This document shows positions 35,074-51,453 of a DNA stretch of 64,000 bases, one piece after another; the stretch's first letter is position 1; each line of letters begins with the position of its first letter. Location of the stretch: contig JASKMD010000026.1 of the NCBI GenBank assembly GCA_030144725.1, forward strand, positions 1,499,981 through 1,563,980. The letters are read 5' to 3'. Source of the stretch: Haematococcus lacustris. Taxonomy: Eukaryota > Chlorophyta > Chlorophyceae > Chlamydomonadales > Haematococcaceae. The position numbers and the translations under genes are program-made. The notes beneath the pieces are model-generated. The model made no database searches. It worked only from the letters and a program-made list of their open reading frames with translations, and was not told the origin of the DNA.

Positions 35074-38000
35074 ATGGCAGTGGAGGATGGAATGGAAGCA
35101 CTGGGCTGCGGGGAAACAGGGCAGCTGCCGGTGCCTGTCACCAAGGTATGACGGGGACTGCAGCCATATGTGGTGTCAGCCGTACTACATCACATTCAGA
35201 CATCCCTGTATAGGTATCAACAACGCCAGCTGAAGATGTGGAGATGCTGGAAGACGAGGGTGTGGTAGTGATCCCTGTGGCTGCACACCCACCTACATCG
35301 CCTTCAGAGCAACAGCCAGTAGCTCGCCGCCGCCTGGGACGCCTGACTCGTGTTGACATAACTGCAAAGACCCCTGTGGTGGTTGAGGCAGCACCTGCAG
35401 AAGTAGAGCACAGCTTGACAGAAGACGGTGCTCTGCAAAGGAATGCGCATTCCAAGCGAAAGGCAGGTGAAACTTCAGGGTTGAGCAGCTAGCCAGTAGA
35501 CAGCAGTGTGGGTCCTGACTGACAGTGTCATTGCCAGGAGCACAATGTTAGTGAGTCAACAGCAGGAGACCTTGCAGCGGCAGGGGGCAGCTGCAACGCT
35601 GGGTGCTCAGCTGGGTGCTCAGCTGGCTCATCAGCTTGTCCTGTTCCAGCTGCCCAGCCTGGTAGGCACACGCTAGTGTTACCACACTCCTGCTGCTCCT
35701 CCTGCTCTTGCTGCTCCTCCTGCAACCTGCACCTGCTGTAATCCCTGACCCTGACTTCTGACCCCCTGACCCTGACCCTAGCCCGTTGTTTCCTGCCGTT
35801 GCACCATCACCCAGACCCCTCACTCACGGCTTAACTCTGCCACTGATTCATGCTCATCCTTTGACCTTGGTCTTGCTTTGCCCTTTACCTTTCTGCGCAG
35901 GCCAACTGGAATGTGGACAGCCAGGATGAGGACCAGGTCAGTGAAGAAGAGGAGGATGGGGAGGTGGGAGAGGGTCAACGGGCGCCCCGGCTCACCACCA
36001 GCCCACAGGCCAAGGCTGCGGGAGACAGCGGGGCAGCTGAGGGCTACTGGGACGAGGATGATGAATACGCCCAGATGCTGGCCACAGGCAGTACAGGTAA
36101 TGTCAGGGGTGAAGGGGCGGGGGGCAGGGTGGGGAGGTCGTCAGGCACGGGGTAAGCCTGCGTTCAACCTATAGAGCACACACACATCACACACATGTGC
36201 CCTAGCCGCCCAGCACACACTCTCCAGGTAGGCCTGAGTCCAACATACAGCACACACATATCACACACACACGTGCGTCCTCACGTACGTATCACACGTG
36301 TCCTACATGGCGTCCTACACACCTGTTACACGCCCAGCACACACACTCCCTAGGTGCCTGCGGGGTAAGATAGAGCGATGTGCCTGCTTGTCACCGCTGT
36401 ACTGTGGCTGCTCTGCCGCTGTGGCTGAGCTGTGGCTGACTCCGCCCGCCCCACTTGCCTGCACCTCACCACTTTCTGCCTGTCCTCATCTTGCCTGCCC
36501 TCATATCCTTCCCATCACCTCATCTCCTCATCTCTGGCCTGTCCTAATCAGCTCCACCGCACGTCTGGTACTCCGCTTATTACTTATCCCCCAACAATGT
36601 ATATCCCATCTTTCGCAAACCCCAAAGCAGGCGGCTGCCCACCACAGCCGAACATCCATCGCAGAACAACCACATAGCGTCCTAACGCTCTGTAACGACA
36701 TCTGCCAGGGGCCGTTACCTAGAGCACAGGGGCTAGGGCTACAGCCCAGCCTGTTGCATGCTGACCCACTAAGGCTGGGGTGTGGGGCTACAGCCCAGCC
36801 TGTTGCATGCTGACCCACCAGGGCTGGGCTATGTTGGATATTTTTGCATCCAGTTATCTCCAGTTAAACTCATTAGTAAATAACTTTATACTTAAAGTAC
36901 TAGAAATTTCATGTTTTGATGTCTTTTATTACTCTGAGTATTACGTCTTTGGCGTATCGCCCAGCACTGGTCCTCATCTGGCCTGCTCTGGAGCCTGGCC
37001 CTCCCATGGAGGCCCTGCTCTGAAGCCTGTTTGCGACCAAGTGCACCCACTCACACCCTCCGGCCTGTACGCATGACGCAGACCTCCAGCCCCAGGCACC
37101 ACTGCCATGCTCAGTAGGCCTTGCCAAGGGGTCACGGCTCAAGGCCATGTCCTGCCCTGCGGTATGTCTGCAGTTGCTTGGTAGCTGCGTGTGCACTGGC
37201 TGCAGCCTTTGGCAAGGTGGAGAAGAAGACTGGCGGTGAGGAGGAGGAGGAGGAGGAGTTGGAGGTTGTTGGGGCAGGCAGCGAGGGGGAGGAGGAGGAG
37301 GCTCTCTCTCAGGACGAGGAGGGTGGCAGGGAGGGCAGGGAGCAACGAGGTGGGTGGAGGGGGTGTGGGCAAAGGGGCAAGGGGGTAATGGACAGAGTGC
37401 TGGGCCGGCTTAGGCTGGGAGCTGGCAAGGTAGTGGGCAAGGGACTTAGGAGTGCTAGTGAGGAGCCTCAGGGCAGGTGGCTGTGTGTCGGCAAGGCGTG
37501 GCAAGGGAGAACCGGGCAGAGTGCCGGGGAGGTCACTGCTCACACGATGTTGAGCGGGATCAGACCTTGCCAACAGCGCACATGGTTGGATAGGGTTAGT
37601 CCTCTCCCACGGCCTGGGGTATGAACTACAAAGTGTGGGAGTCAAGGGGGAGCTGTGACGCTGGGTGGGGGACAGGGCTGTAGGCAGTGGTAGTTGCAGC
37701 TATGGTGGTGCTGTGCGTTCAGCTACAACTCTTCTTCACTTCATGTCCGTACTGCTTGATCATGTCTGCACCCTCCTCATCCTTTGCTCCCTTCTTGGTC
37801 CCCACCCTCTTGCCGCTGCCCGCCGCTCCCACCCGCCTGACCGCCTCCCGTGCGACAGATCCCGGAGCAAGGGAGCGCATCGGGGGCGCAACCGCGCTGC
37901 AGCCGGAGGCGCCGCCCCTCACCGGCCTGCTGGACCGCATTCGCGCCCGCAAGCAGTTGCTATGCGCACGGTCAGTGTCAGGAGCAGGCAACGGACCTCT

Positions 38001-41000
38001 CCAGACACCTCCAGCTGCTTGCGACCTCCTGCTACTGCTGACCTGTCACTGCTCCTGCTGCCCCGTCCTCCTTACATCCTGCTCCACTACCCGACACACT
38101 CACAAAAACGAAGGGGAGAGCAGAGGCAGTGAAAGGAGCAGGCTCATTCTTAGGTTGCCACCGAGCCATTTCACCACTCCCCCTCTCCCTATCCCTGGCT
38201 GCCTGAAACCTCAGCCCAGCTGCCAACTGGCTTTCCACTGGCCGTTCATGGCTGCCTTATTCCTGTTGACACTTTGTCACCCTGGCAATTTCACTGCCTG
38301 TTGCTCCTACTGGCACTTGGACCCTCCCCCTGCTGTGCTCAGTGCCTTTGAGCAGCACCCTACAATGTCTGTCTGCCGCACCACACCCCGTGCCCAGTGT
38401 AGCCAGGCCAGCCAGGTGACTGGGGCTGACATGCAACAGACTCCAGACATGTGGGCAACTCCAACACCTCGAGCAAACCACCGTCACCTCCCTGTCCCTG
38501 GATCATTGTAATGCAGCTGAGCATGTTGCTTGCGATGACCACATCTTCGGACCCTTTGCCGGATATCCTGCCGCCACCCTTCCACCCTGTTCCTCTTTCC
38601 TGACTGACCCTACACACTGTACTGCCTGCTCTGCGCCCTGCCCAGCTTGCTGCCCGCCTTCATGGTCCTGGACACCCTGCCTTACCTGCTCATGGCAATG
38701 CAGAGCCGCTGCCCCACTTCAGGCACCACCACCTGCCCCTGCCTCAGCCCCTGCCTCAGCCCCTATAGACTTTGCCTCAGCCTTAGCCCGGGTCAAGGCC
38801 CAAAGGGGGTCGGCAGGAGCAGCAGCAGGCGCGCCTCCTTTCCAAGCAGCTCAGCCTACTGCTCAGCCAGAAAGCGTCCAGGGAGAAGTTGGGGCGGTTG
38901 GTACCGCTGCTGCTGGAGTTGAGGCGGCGCAAGAGGGCCAGCAGGACCTGCTGATGGGTGGTGAAAAGGCTGCTGCTGCTGCGGGTGCCCAGGCTAAGGG
39001 GGCGGTTGTAAAGGAGCAGGGTGGGTTGGGAGCAGGAGGTGGACCGGCTGAGGAGGAGGACGAGGAGCTGGTGATTGAGGGGGGTGGCCTGGAGGCGATG
39101 GGGACGTCTCAGGACATGCAGGTGGGTGTGGTGTGGTGAGGGGCAGGGATTTGGGCAAGGGCCGTGGCCAAGGTAGGGAGGCAGGAGGTGAAAGGTATGG
39201 GGCTGGTGGTCGTGGTCATGGAGGAGGGCTGGGAGGGTCTAGGGTAGGTGAGGCAGGGGTAGGGCTAAGGCTAGAGCAGGTGAGGCAGGGGTAGGGCTAG
39301 GGTAGGTGAGGCAGGGGTAGGGCTAGGCAGGGAGGAAGGCTGGAAGGCTGAGAGGAGCAATGGTGGCGGCACCACATCCAGCTCTTTGCTGCTTGCCTGC
39401 TAGTGCCTGCATGGTGCTGCTGTGTAGCTGGATGGGTGTGAGCAGACTTCACATGGGTAGGCCTATGGCATGGCCTAAACCTGCCTACCCCTACCCCTGC
39501 CTCACCTACCCTAGACCTAACCCTCACCTTAACCCTGCCTACCCCTACCCCTACATGCACAACGGCTGTGCATGTGCACGAGTGGAAACTCTCATGGTGT
39601 GAGGGGACATGTGAAGGTGTGATGTGCTGGTGTGAGGTGTGCTCGCAGGGGGGCCTGCAGCCAGGTGGCGCCATGGAGCTGGACCCTGGCTTGCTGCTGG
39701 CCAGCACACAGGACATCCAGCTGGCACTGGGACAGGGTGAGTGGGTATCGGGGCCAGAGACATGGTCTCAGCGCTGGGCCAAGAGGTCGCAGGGATCGAA
39801 ACCCAACGGCGAAAAACCTCGGTGGCGATGTGTCTGCGCCCCATGTAGGAGTCCTCCCTCAATGCACGCTGATATTTACCGACATTATATTCTTCCCTGA
39901 TTTCTTCCTTTTCTTTCTTTAACCACCCCCTCACTGGCTGTGTTGCGTTGTGCCGGGGGCTGGAGGTCATCCTCTTCAGTGTTTGGCAAATCCAGCTGCT
40001 GTGAGACTGGCTCTTGTCATCAACCATTGCCTTCAGATGTTTCGGACCACAACACCCTAAAGCATGTGGCCATGGTGGACCAGGCAGCAGCTGCCCGCCA
40101 GCTCCCAGCCTCCCGTTCCTCCAGGTGGGATGTGGCACCATCTCACACTTCCGCATGTCACTAAGGCACTCGCCAGGGGCTGAAGCACTACAGCTGCTCT
40201 GTGGCTATGAGGTTGTGGCGGTTGAGGTGGCTATGGAATTTGTGGCGATGTCTAAGCGAGTACAGCTGGGGCTGCAGACGCTGCAGGATAGGCTGTCACC
40301 ACATGGCCTTGTTTCAAGCATTGGAGGATAGAGGCTTGTGGTCGCTGCTGCTTGTGGTCTGCACTAATCAATCTCTCGGGCCCAAGGCTGCTTGCCACCT
40401 TGGCCGTTGCATTGCTTGGCTTGGGCTAGTATACTCGATGGCCTCTTGCTTTGTTTCCTGCTGCTTTCTTCAGTTTGAATGGTGTACAGGTGTCAATCTT
40501 TACCCCAAGCATCCCAGCACCTGGGTTCTGGTGCAGGTTGAAACGCATGGCAGCAGCTGCGGGGCCCAGGGCCCCTCCTGCCCACACTGCCCCTGCCTTA
40601 CATGCTGGGCAAGAGTGGCAGGCTGAAGCAGCTGGGCAGAAACTGGGGTGTGGGGAGGGTAAGGAGGGTGAGGCGGAGGAAGAAGATGGCGAGGAGGAGG
40701 AGGGCGAGGAGGAGGAGGAGGAGGGCGAGGAGTGCTCAGGTGTGCTGACTGCTACCAGCGTGGTTGGTTTTATCTGTCACACTCATCTGTATGTGTTGTG
40801 CGGGGGCCAGCAGTATCTGCCCAGGTCGGCTTGCATGCTGCATTGCAAGAGGGATAGCCTTAGCAGTGGGCCCTTGCTGCCTCCCGCTCATGTAGGGCGT
40901 CGGCGCTGTACATAGTGGTATGGGAGCACACTAAGGGAGTGGGCCCTTCATGTCCAGTACTATGTTGCTGTGCAGTAGCATCCTGTTCAGCCCTTGACCA

Positions 41001-44000
41001 GCCCTCAGGTAGCACGAGTGCTGTGCAGTAGTTGAGTGTCATCAGGCCTAGCCTGCTAAGGGACTGATCCGCAGGCAGCCTGTGTATGGCATCCTGCTGC
41101 ACATGTGCACTTGCAGGCAGTGGCAGCGAGGCGGAGGGGAGTGGCAGTGATGATGATGATGATGAGGAGGAAGAAGACGAGGCAGGTCAGGGCGCTCCTG
41201 AGGAGGACGCGTGTGAACGTGAGTGTATGCACAGCGCTGCTTGCTGCATAATCCCTCTGTGCCATGCAGCTGCTCTACGCCAACAGCAACTGCTGGAGTT
41301 GCTGGAGTGTCCGAAAAGTGCTCTGCCTGCATCAGCGTGCACAAGCAGCCTGCTGCCAGAAGTTTCCCACGGCTGTGTGTTGACACTGCCAACCTGTGTC
41401 TCCTTTCCCTGGATGTCCATGTGCTTCCTGACTGCTCACTGTCGTACCACACCCTCCCTCCACATTGGAACCCGTCAGCACAAGCTGATCACCTCAGCCG
41501 CGTGGCTAAAACCCTGCGGCTTCTCCGCTACAGCTGAGCTTCTCGCTCACGAAGAGGAGGAGGAGGAGCGAGAGGCGGGCGACGCCCCGCAGGCTAGCCC
41601 CGCCAAGCATCCGGCGGGCGACGCCGGCAAGTTGAAAGCGAAGAAAAAGAAGAAGCGCGGCCAACCGAGGTTTGTCGAGCTGGAAGCGGAGTTGTCGGAT
41701 GAGGACGGCGAGGGCAGCAGCGACGATGAGGATGATGAGGAGGGCCAGGACGGCATGTTGGTGAGAGTTGTCGAGAGATACGCGCGCTGAGCAGCAGCCT
41801 GAGCCGGGTCACTGATGTACTGGCCCCGCTGCTGCAGGCTGGGCTGGTGGGGACTGTGGAGGAGGGTGCTCATGATGAAGTCCGCCGGGCCAAGCTGCAC
41901 AAAAGGTGGGGTGCAGTAGGGCGGTGCAGCAGCAGTCCACCCTTGCAATGGTGTCACGGGTGTGGGTAGCAGTGGAGGGGACACATGCGTGTGTGAGGAG
42001 GGGCAAGAGGGGCGGTCAACCCAAGGTCACCCCAAGGAGGGGAGGGGCAGGGGCAGGGGCCAGGGAAAGCTATATGTAGCAGGGTGAGTAACTAATGTTC
42101 CCCATGTGCCCCATGTGCACTTGTCATTGCCATCATCATTGTGAACAGATGTGGGTGTGGGTGTGGGTATGGGTGTGGGTGTGGGCGGATCATGTGCTCT
42201 CATCACACCTATACCTAGAAGTACATGGCATCTACCTAGCCGCTTCAAAACACTACTTAAACAATGGACGCCTTGGCTGTGGTTTGTCTTTTGGTGTGTG
42301 CAGGTGGCAGGAGGAGCAGGACGAGGACGAGTTGCGCAAGATCATGGATGGCGTGCGCAATGGATTTCGCCGCCCCGGAGCCAAAGGCATGCAGGGCATG
42401 GGCGACATGGTGCGTTCCCTGATGTCATGCGACCTCAGCTGGTGTGACCCTCCACTATGACCTTTGAATGTAAATTATGCAGGCTCAGCTAATCCTAGAC
42501 TCACCCGATCTGTGTGGTGTTCCCATCGCTTGGCATGCTCATGGCCTATACATGGCATACACATGGTCACGGTCGCCTACCACCTACACCATTGCCTGAC
42601 CCGTCAGGGCTATGACGTAGAGTTGGCATGACAAAACATGCACTAATGTAAGCTGATGACAGCTCAAATGGGGGGGGGGGGGCACACACTACTGTGCCTC
42701 AGCGGGCTGCTGCTGCTGCTGAGCTGTGGGTGGCTTGTCTCTCAGCCGCTTGTAGCCCAGGCCAGGGTACTCCTTGCCCTTGGCTGGCAGCTTCCCCTGC
42801 TCTGGCCACCAGCACAGCTCCAGCGGCCGCCACTTCCTCTCCCCAATGTGCTGCATGTTCAGCGCTGCATTGCAGTCCCTGTCCAGCCACCTGCTTGGCT
42901 GTGGTACTGGCTTGGCTTTGGCAGCCTTGCCCTGGGCCTTGGTGGGCTCAGCTGCCAGCTCGGCCTTGGTGCGCTTGCTGCGCTTGGCTGGCAGGGGAGT
43001 GCTGGGCCCAGGCTCTGAGGCTGCTGGCTGTGGGGCTTCCTGGCTGCTGCGTGGGGGCTGTGGGGGCTTGCGGGGGGCCACTACAGGGCACCACATCAGG
43101 CCCCTCACCGGCTGGTCACCCTGCTGGCTCCAGGCTGGGCGCACTAGGCGGTGGTGCACCTGCCCTGCTGATGGCTTCCAGTCTGCAGGCCTGGTGGCCC
43201 TGCGTTTGCTCAGCCGGCTCTCACATGGCTGCTGACCGTTCACTGCTGAGCTGACCCGGCTGGTGCGGTGCTCATCCACTAGCACCACCCTGCCCCTCAG
43301 CTGGTCTGTGCCCCTGGGCGTGCACACCACCTCATTCAGCGAAAAGGCCGGCTTGAGGCAACGTGTGCTGCCTGGCTGGCTCTGCAGGAGGGCACGGACA
43401 ACGAAGCCAGGCGGCGGCGCGCACAACTGTTTGGTGGCTCTGAAGCTAACGAGGCCGATGCGCTGGTCCGTGCAGTGCTGCCACGCTGCCCAACCCACAA
43501 TGCATTGACGGGGTCCTCCACAATGCGCTGCCTGCCTTGCTGCCAGCCTGCCTGCCTGCCTGCCTGTACCCCTGCTCCCCTCTCAATTGCCAGTCCATCA
43601 CTCAGCTCGCCCCTGCTCTGTGATGCAGATGCTGGTGGACCCGCGCTTGGCTGGCGACCTGGGCATCACCCTAGATGGTGATGACGAGGCGGTGCAGGTA
43701 TGCGGCTGATACCTGGCCATGTGTGACTCAGGCATGTATGACTCAGGTAGGTGTGACTCAGGCAGGTGTGACTCAGGTAGGTGTCTCAGGCAGGTGTGAC
43801 TCAGGCAGGTGTGACTCAGGTAGGTGTGATTGAGGCAGGTGTGACTCAGGCAGGTGTGACTCGGGTAGGTGTCTCAGGCAGGTGTGACTCAGGCAGGTGT
43901 GACTCAGGCTCGCCTCGGGTCCTCTCCTGATGGGAAGCACTTCACTGAGGTGGACCATGCACACTGAGCCCCTGCACCTCTCTCTGTGTATGACCCTTTG

Positions 44001-45270
44001 CGTGATTCACACATCATGTACCCTACTATCATCACCAAACCATCATCTTGTCACAATCATCTTGTCACATGACAGTGTCTCTTCATGGAGGTGGGTCACA
44101 GCTCTCAGCTCGTTTGTGCCCTGGCCCACGCTGCCACAGTTGCCACTGGAGGCTTGGCTGCGGGTGCTGGCTGCAGGGCAGCGTGGAGGATGTGCGCAGC
44201 CCAGACCATGTCTTGGATGCTCACAAGCTGCAGAAGAAGTTGCGGGCAGCAGGGGTGGTTGACGAGGTGAGGAGGAGGGGTGGAGAGCGGGCGGTGGTTC
44301 AAGTAGCCAAAGCACATTGCGTTCAGTAATGATTAGGTGTTTAGGCCTCCTTACAGTGCGGTTTACATGGTGGCTCCGCCCCTGACGCCGTCCTCATCCC
44401 CTCCTGCCTTTCAGCCTTCATCCTTCCCCTTTGCCATGCAACACAGCTAGTAGAGTGTGGCCCTGGTGCTATGGTTGGGGGCTGGCGTTTGTGCCATGCG
44501 GTTGTGATGCAAGGGGCAGAGTAGCATTGCGGAGAACTGTACTGTCACGGTAGGTTCACGGCCTGGTTACTGGTGGATAGGTCACACACAGCCTCATTGC
44601 ACCACCTACATTCGTTTCCCTCCTCCCTCCTACCTTTCACTCTTTACCGTCATCGTGCTCTCCAAGCAGGTGCTCACCTGCCTGCCTGCGGCCTCCTGTG
44701 TGCCCGCAGGTCGTGTCAGAGCTGGCAGCCATCACACACGATACCTCCCAGGAAGTGCTGGCGCTCATACACACCACAGCCAGGCCGGCAGCCCAGGGCA
44801 CTGCAGTACCTGGAGGGGTTGCTGTCGCAGGGAGTGGGGCTGGGGCGGTGGCTGGGACGAAGCTCCGCCCCAGCCTCGCTGCGTCTGCTGCCTTCAGCAG
44901 CGCTCGAGTGGGGGGAGTGGGAGCGGCAGGAGGGCAGGCGACGGTTCAGCAGGGGCAGGGGGCCGGCGTCGTTGCGCGAGGGTCGTTCTTGGGCCGCAAC
45001 AGCGCAGGGAGCGGCAGTCATCGCACTACTGGAAACCAGCTGGCATCGCGCTCCTTCGTCTTTGGGTCGACGGACGCCGGCAACAGCAACTCCGCGCCTC
45101 CTGTTGGCGGCGACATCGGCAGCGCGCAAGCTGGGAAGGGGTCTGGCAAGCAAGCAGTGGATAACACGTCGTATGTGGGCGTGACGGGTCGCATCGCAGC
45201 CTCGGGTTTGAAACAAGCGCAACGGAAGCCAAATGCTCCGTCGCTTTTCTCACTGCTGAAGAAGAGCTAA
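35074..45270 (+). CDS. Claspin/MRC1-like DNA replication checkpoint mediator
   Basis: Claspin/Mrc1 travels with the replication fork and relays stalled-fork signals to the checkpoint kinase. Secure exons include 35074-35145, 35214-35466, 37206-37349, 37859-37970, 41117-41218, 41534-41760, 41838-41905, 42304-42409, 43629-43697, 44177-44266 and 44710-45270. Weaker ones end at about 36096, 39130, 39736 and 40738. The protein is highly acidic (EEEEEEELEVVGAGSE; SGSDDDDDEEEEDE). The core that suggests the family is a basic-acidic switch (KKKKKRGQPRFVELEAELSD), then KLHKRWQEEQDEDELRKIMD and VRNGFRRPGAKG, matching the MRC1 pattern of an acidic DE(D/E)EL helix followed by a G.RR basic patch. The C-terminal exon has SRSFVFGS and ends PSLFSLLKKS. 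The phase between exons 35466 and about 35901 does not fit, so an exon there is missed or misplaced. The intron 42410-43628 holds a TnpB/Fanzor-like relic. An unrelated acidic nuclear protein remains possible. Confidence 0.65.
36728..36831. repeat. 52-bp tandem duplication
   Basis: The block GGGCTACAGCCCAGCCTGTT plus its continuation through GCATGCTGACCCAC occurs twice in a row in a Claspin-gene intron. It is followed by an AT-rich island at about 36838-36955 (AAATAACTTTATACTTAAAG) that differs sharply from its surroundings. Confidence 0.8.
42510..43520 (-). mobile_element. TnpB/Fanzor-like element relic, copy 1, in a Claspin-gene intron
   Basis: The minus-strand frame 42689-43498 (269 aa) ends in WLDRDCNAALNMQHIGERKW, then WRPLELCWWPEQGKLPAKGK and EYPGLGYKRLRDKPP. 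The DRDxNAALN pattern is the RuvC-III motif at the end of TnpB/IS605-OrfB and Fanzor nucleases; VVLVDEHRTSRVSSA resembles the preceding DE.(R/K)TS block. The region between them lacks a clear CxxC...CxxC zinc ribbon. Upstream parts (REC, RuvC-I) are missing or unreadable, so this is a 5'-truncated copy. Non-coding sequence downstream of the stop (42510-42688) is shared with copy 2 at 52.4 kb. The relic is antisense to the host gene, inside intron 42410-43628. From memory, such reading frames are common in volvocalean and Haematococcus genomes. Confidence 0.7.
43731..43912. repeat. GGTGTGACTCAGGCA minisatellite
   Basis: About ten imperfect units of 14-15 bp (GGTGTGACTCAGGCA or GGTAG variants) lie in the intron directly after exon 43629-43697 of the Claspin-like gene. 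In gene sense each unit contains GACTCAGG, i.e. CTCAG acceptor-like sequences. Confidence 0.85.
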
Positions 45271-45627
45271 GCAGCCTTGATGAGAACTGCATGTTGCGCG
45301 CTGGGTTCGCCGTTCATCTGCACTTCTACGCTCAACCGCATGTTGACGTTCGACATGAATATGCATCCATACGTTGCTCCGTGGTGCCGCGGTGGGGCGT
45401 AGCAGGTCTTACATGTTACTTGCATTTTCAGCTTGCAGGCTATGAGATTTGACACTGGTCGGTGTCCAGTGTAGCCTCTTGGACGCGAGCACCTATATGT
45501 ACCACGCTTCGCTTAGCTAGTTACAGCGAGGGGCAGTGTGGTTTATCCAACCGACGCTTTGCGGCGCCCGCCCTCTTTTCACCACGTGTTGACGACCATT
45601 GCTGGGTTGGGCGGACACGGCCCATAC
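45271..45627 (+). promoter_or_regulatory. Intergenic region: Claspin-like 3' end and phosphate-translocator promoter
   Basis: 357 bp between two plus-strand genes. No TGTAA signal and no clear TATA box were found. The segment is less repetitive and less GC-rich than its neighbours. It must carry the 3' untranslated region of one gene and the 5' region of the next. Confidence 0.5.
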
Positions 45628-50975
<5,348 letters not shown>

Positions 50976-51453
50976 ATGCAGTTGTGGTCCCAGGGCTTGG
51001 TAAACACTACCCAAAGATACAGATGCATACATGCCTTATGCATCATGCTCTGGCGGCTTGCTATGGAGACCTTATAAATGTTATGGACGGACGACCTCAA
51101 GATTGTGTCAACGCATGTCTTGATGTTACTACGCCGAAGCTGGTAGCGCATTTGCGGCAGCCAATGGAGGTCTAGGTGTGAAGAACGGCTAGGCCAAGAG
51201 ACCTTGTCTGCCTCCTGGTGAAAATGTCAAATGAGGTCGGTTAAGATTCTTCCGGCGTCATAGCGATGTGTTATCCTGGCGATTAGGAGCGAGACAAGTG
51301 GCTGGATCATCTGGCTGCCGAGTACCGCACTAGCGCGGCCAAACACCACAAACGGCCAAACATATGAATCGGCAGCAAAGCAATGAGCGACACGCAGCTC
51401 AATGGTGCTTAACAGCATTGCGGTGCATGTTCCTGACCTGACGGACGGCAAGG
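50976..51453. other. Intergenic region between the translocator and the cyclase gene
   Basis: 478 bp of mixed composition with no repeats and no recognised signals. It should hold the translocator 3' untranslated region and the cyclase promoter. Confidence 0.5.

Noticed and set aside
42694..43254. Plus-strand frames over the TnpB-like relics (Trp/Cys/Leu-rich)
   Set aside because: Antisense shadows of the minus-strand element frame; the same shadows recur over copy 2.
42689..43498. Bacterial insertion sequence or contamination (IS605 TnpB)
   Set aside because: The copy has algal base composition and a long Pro/Ala/Lys insert, lies between exons of a nuclear gene, and has a sister copy in another intron.
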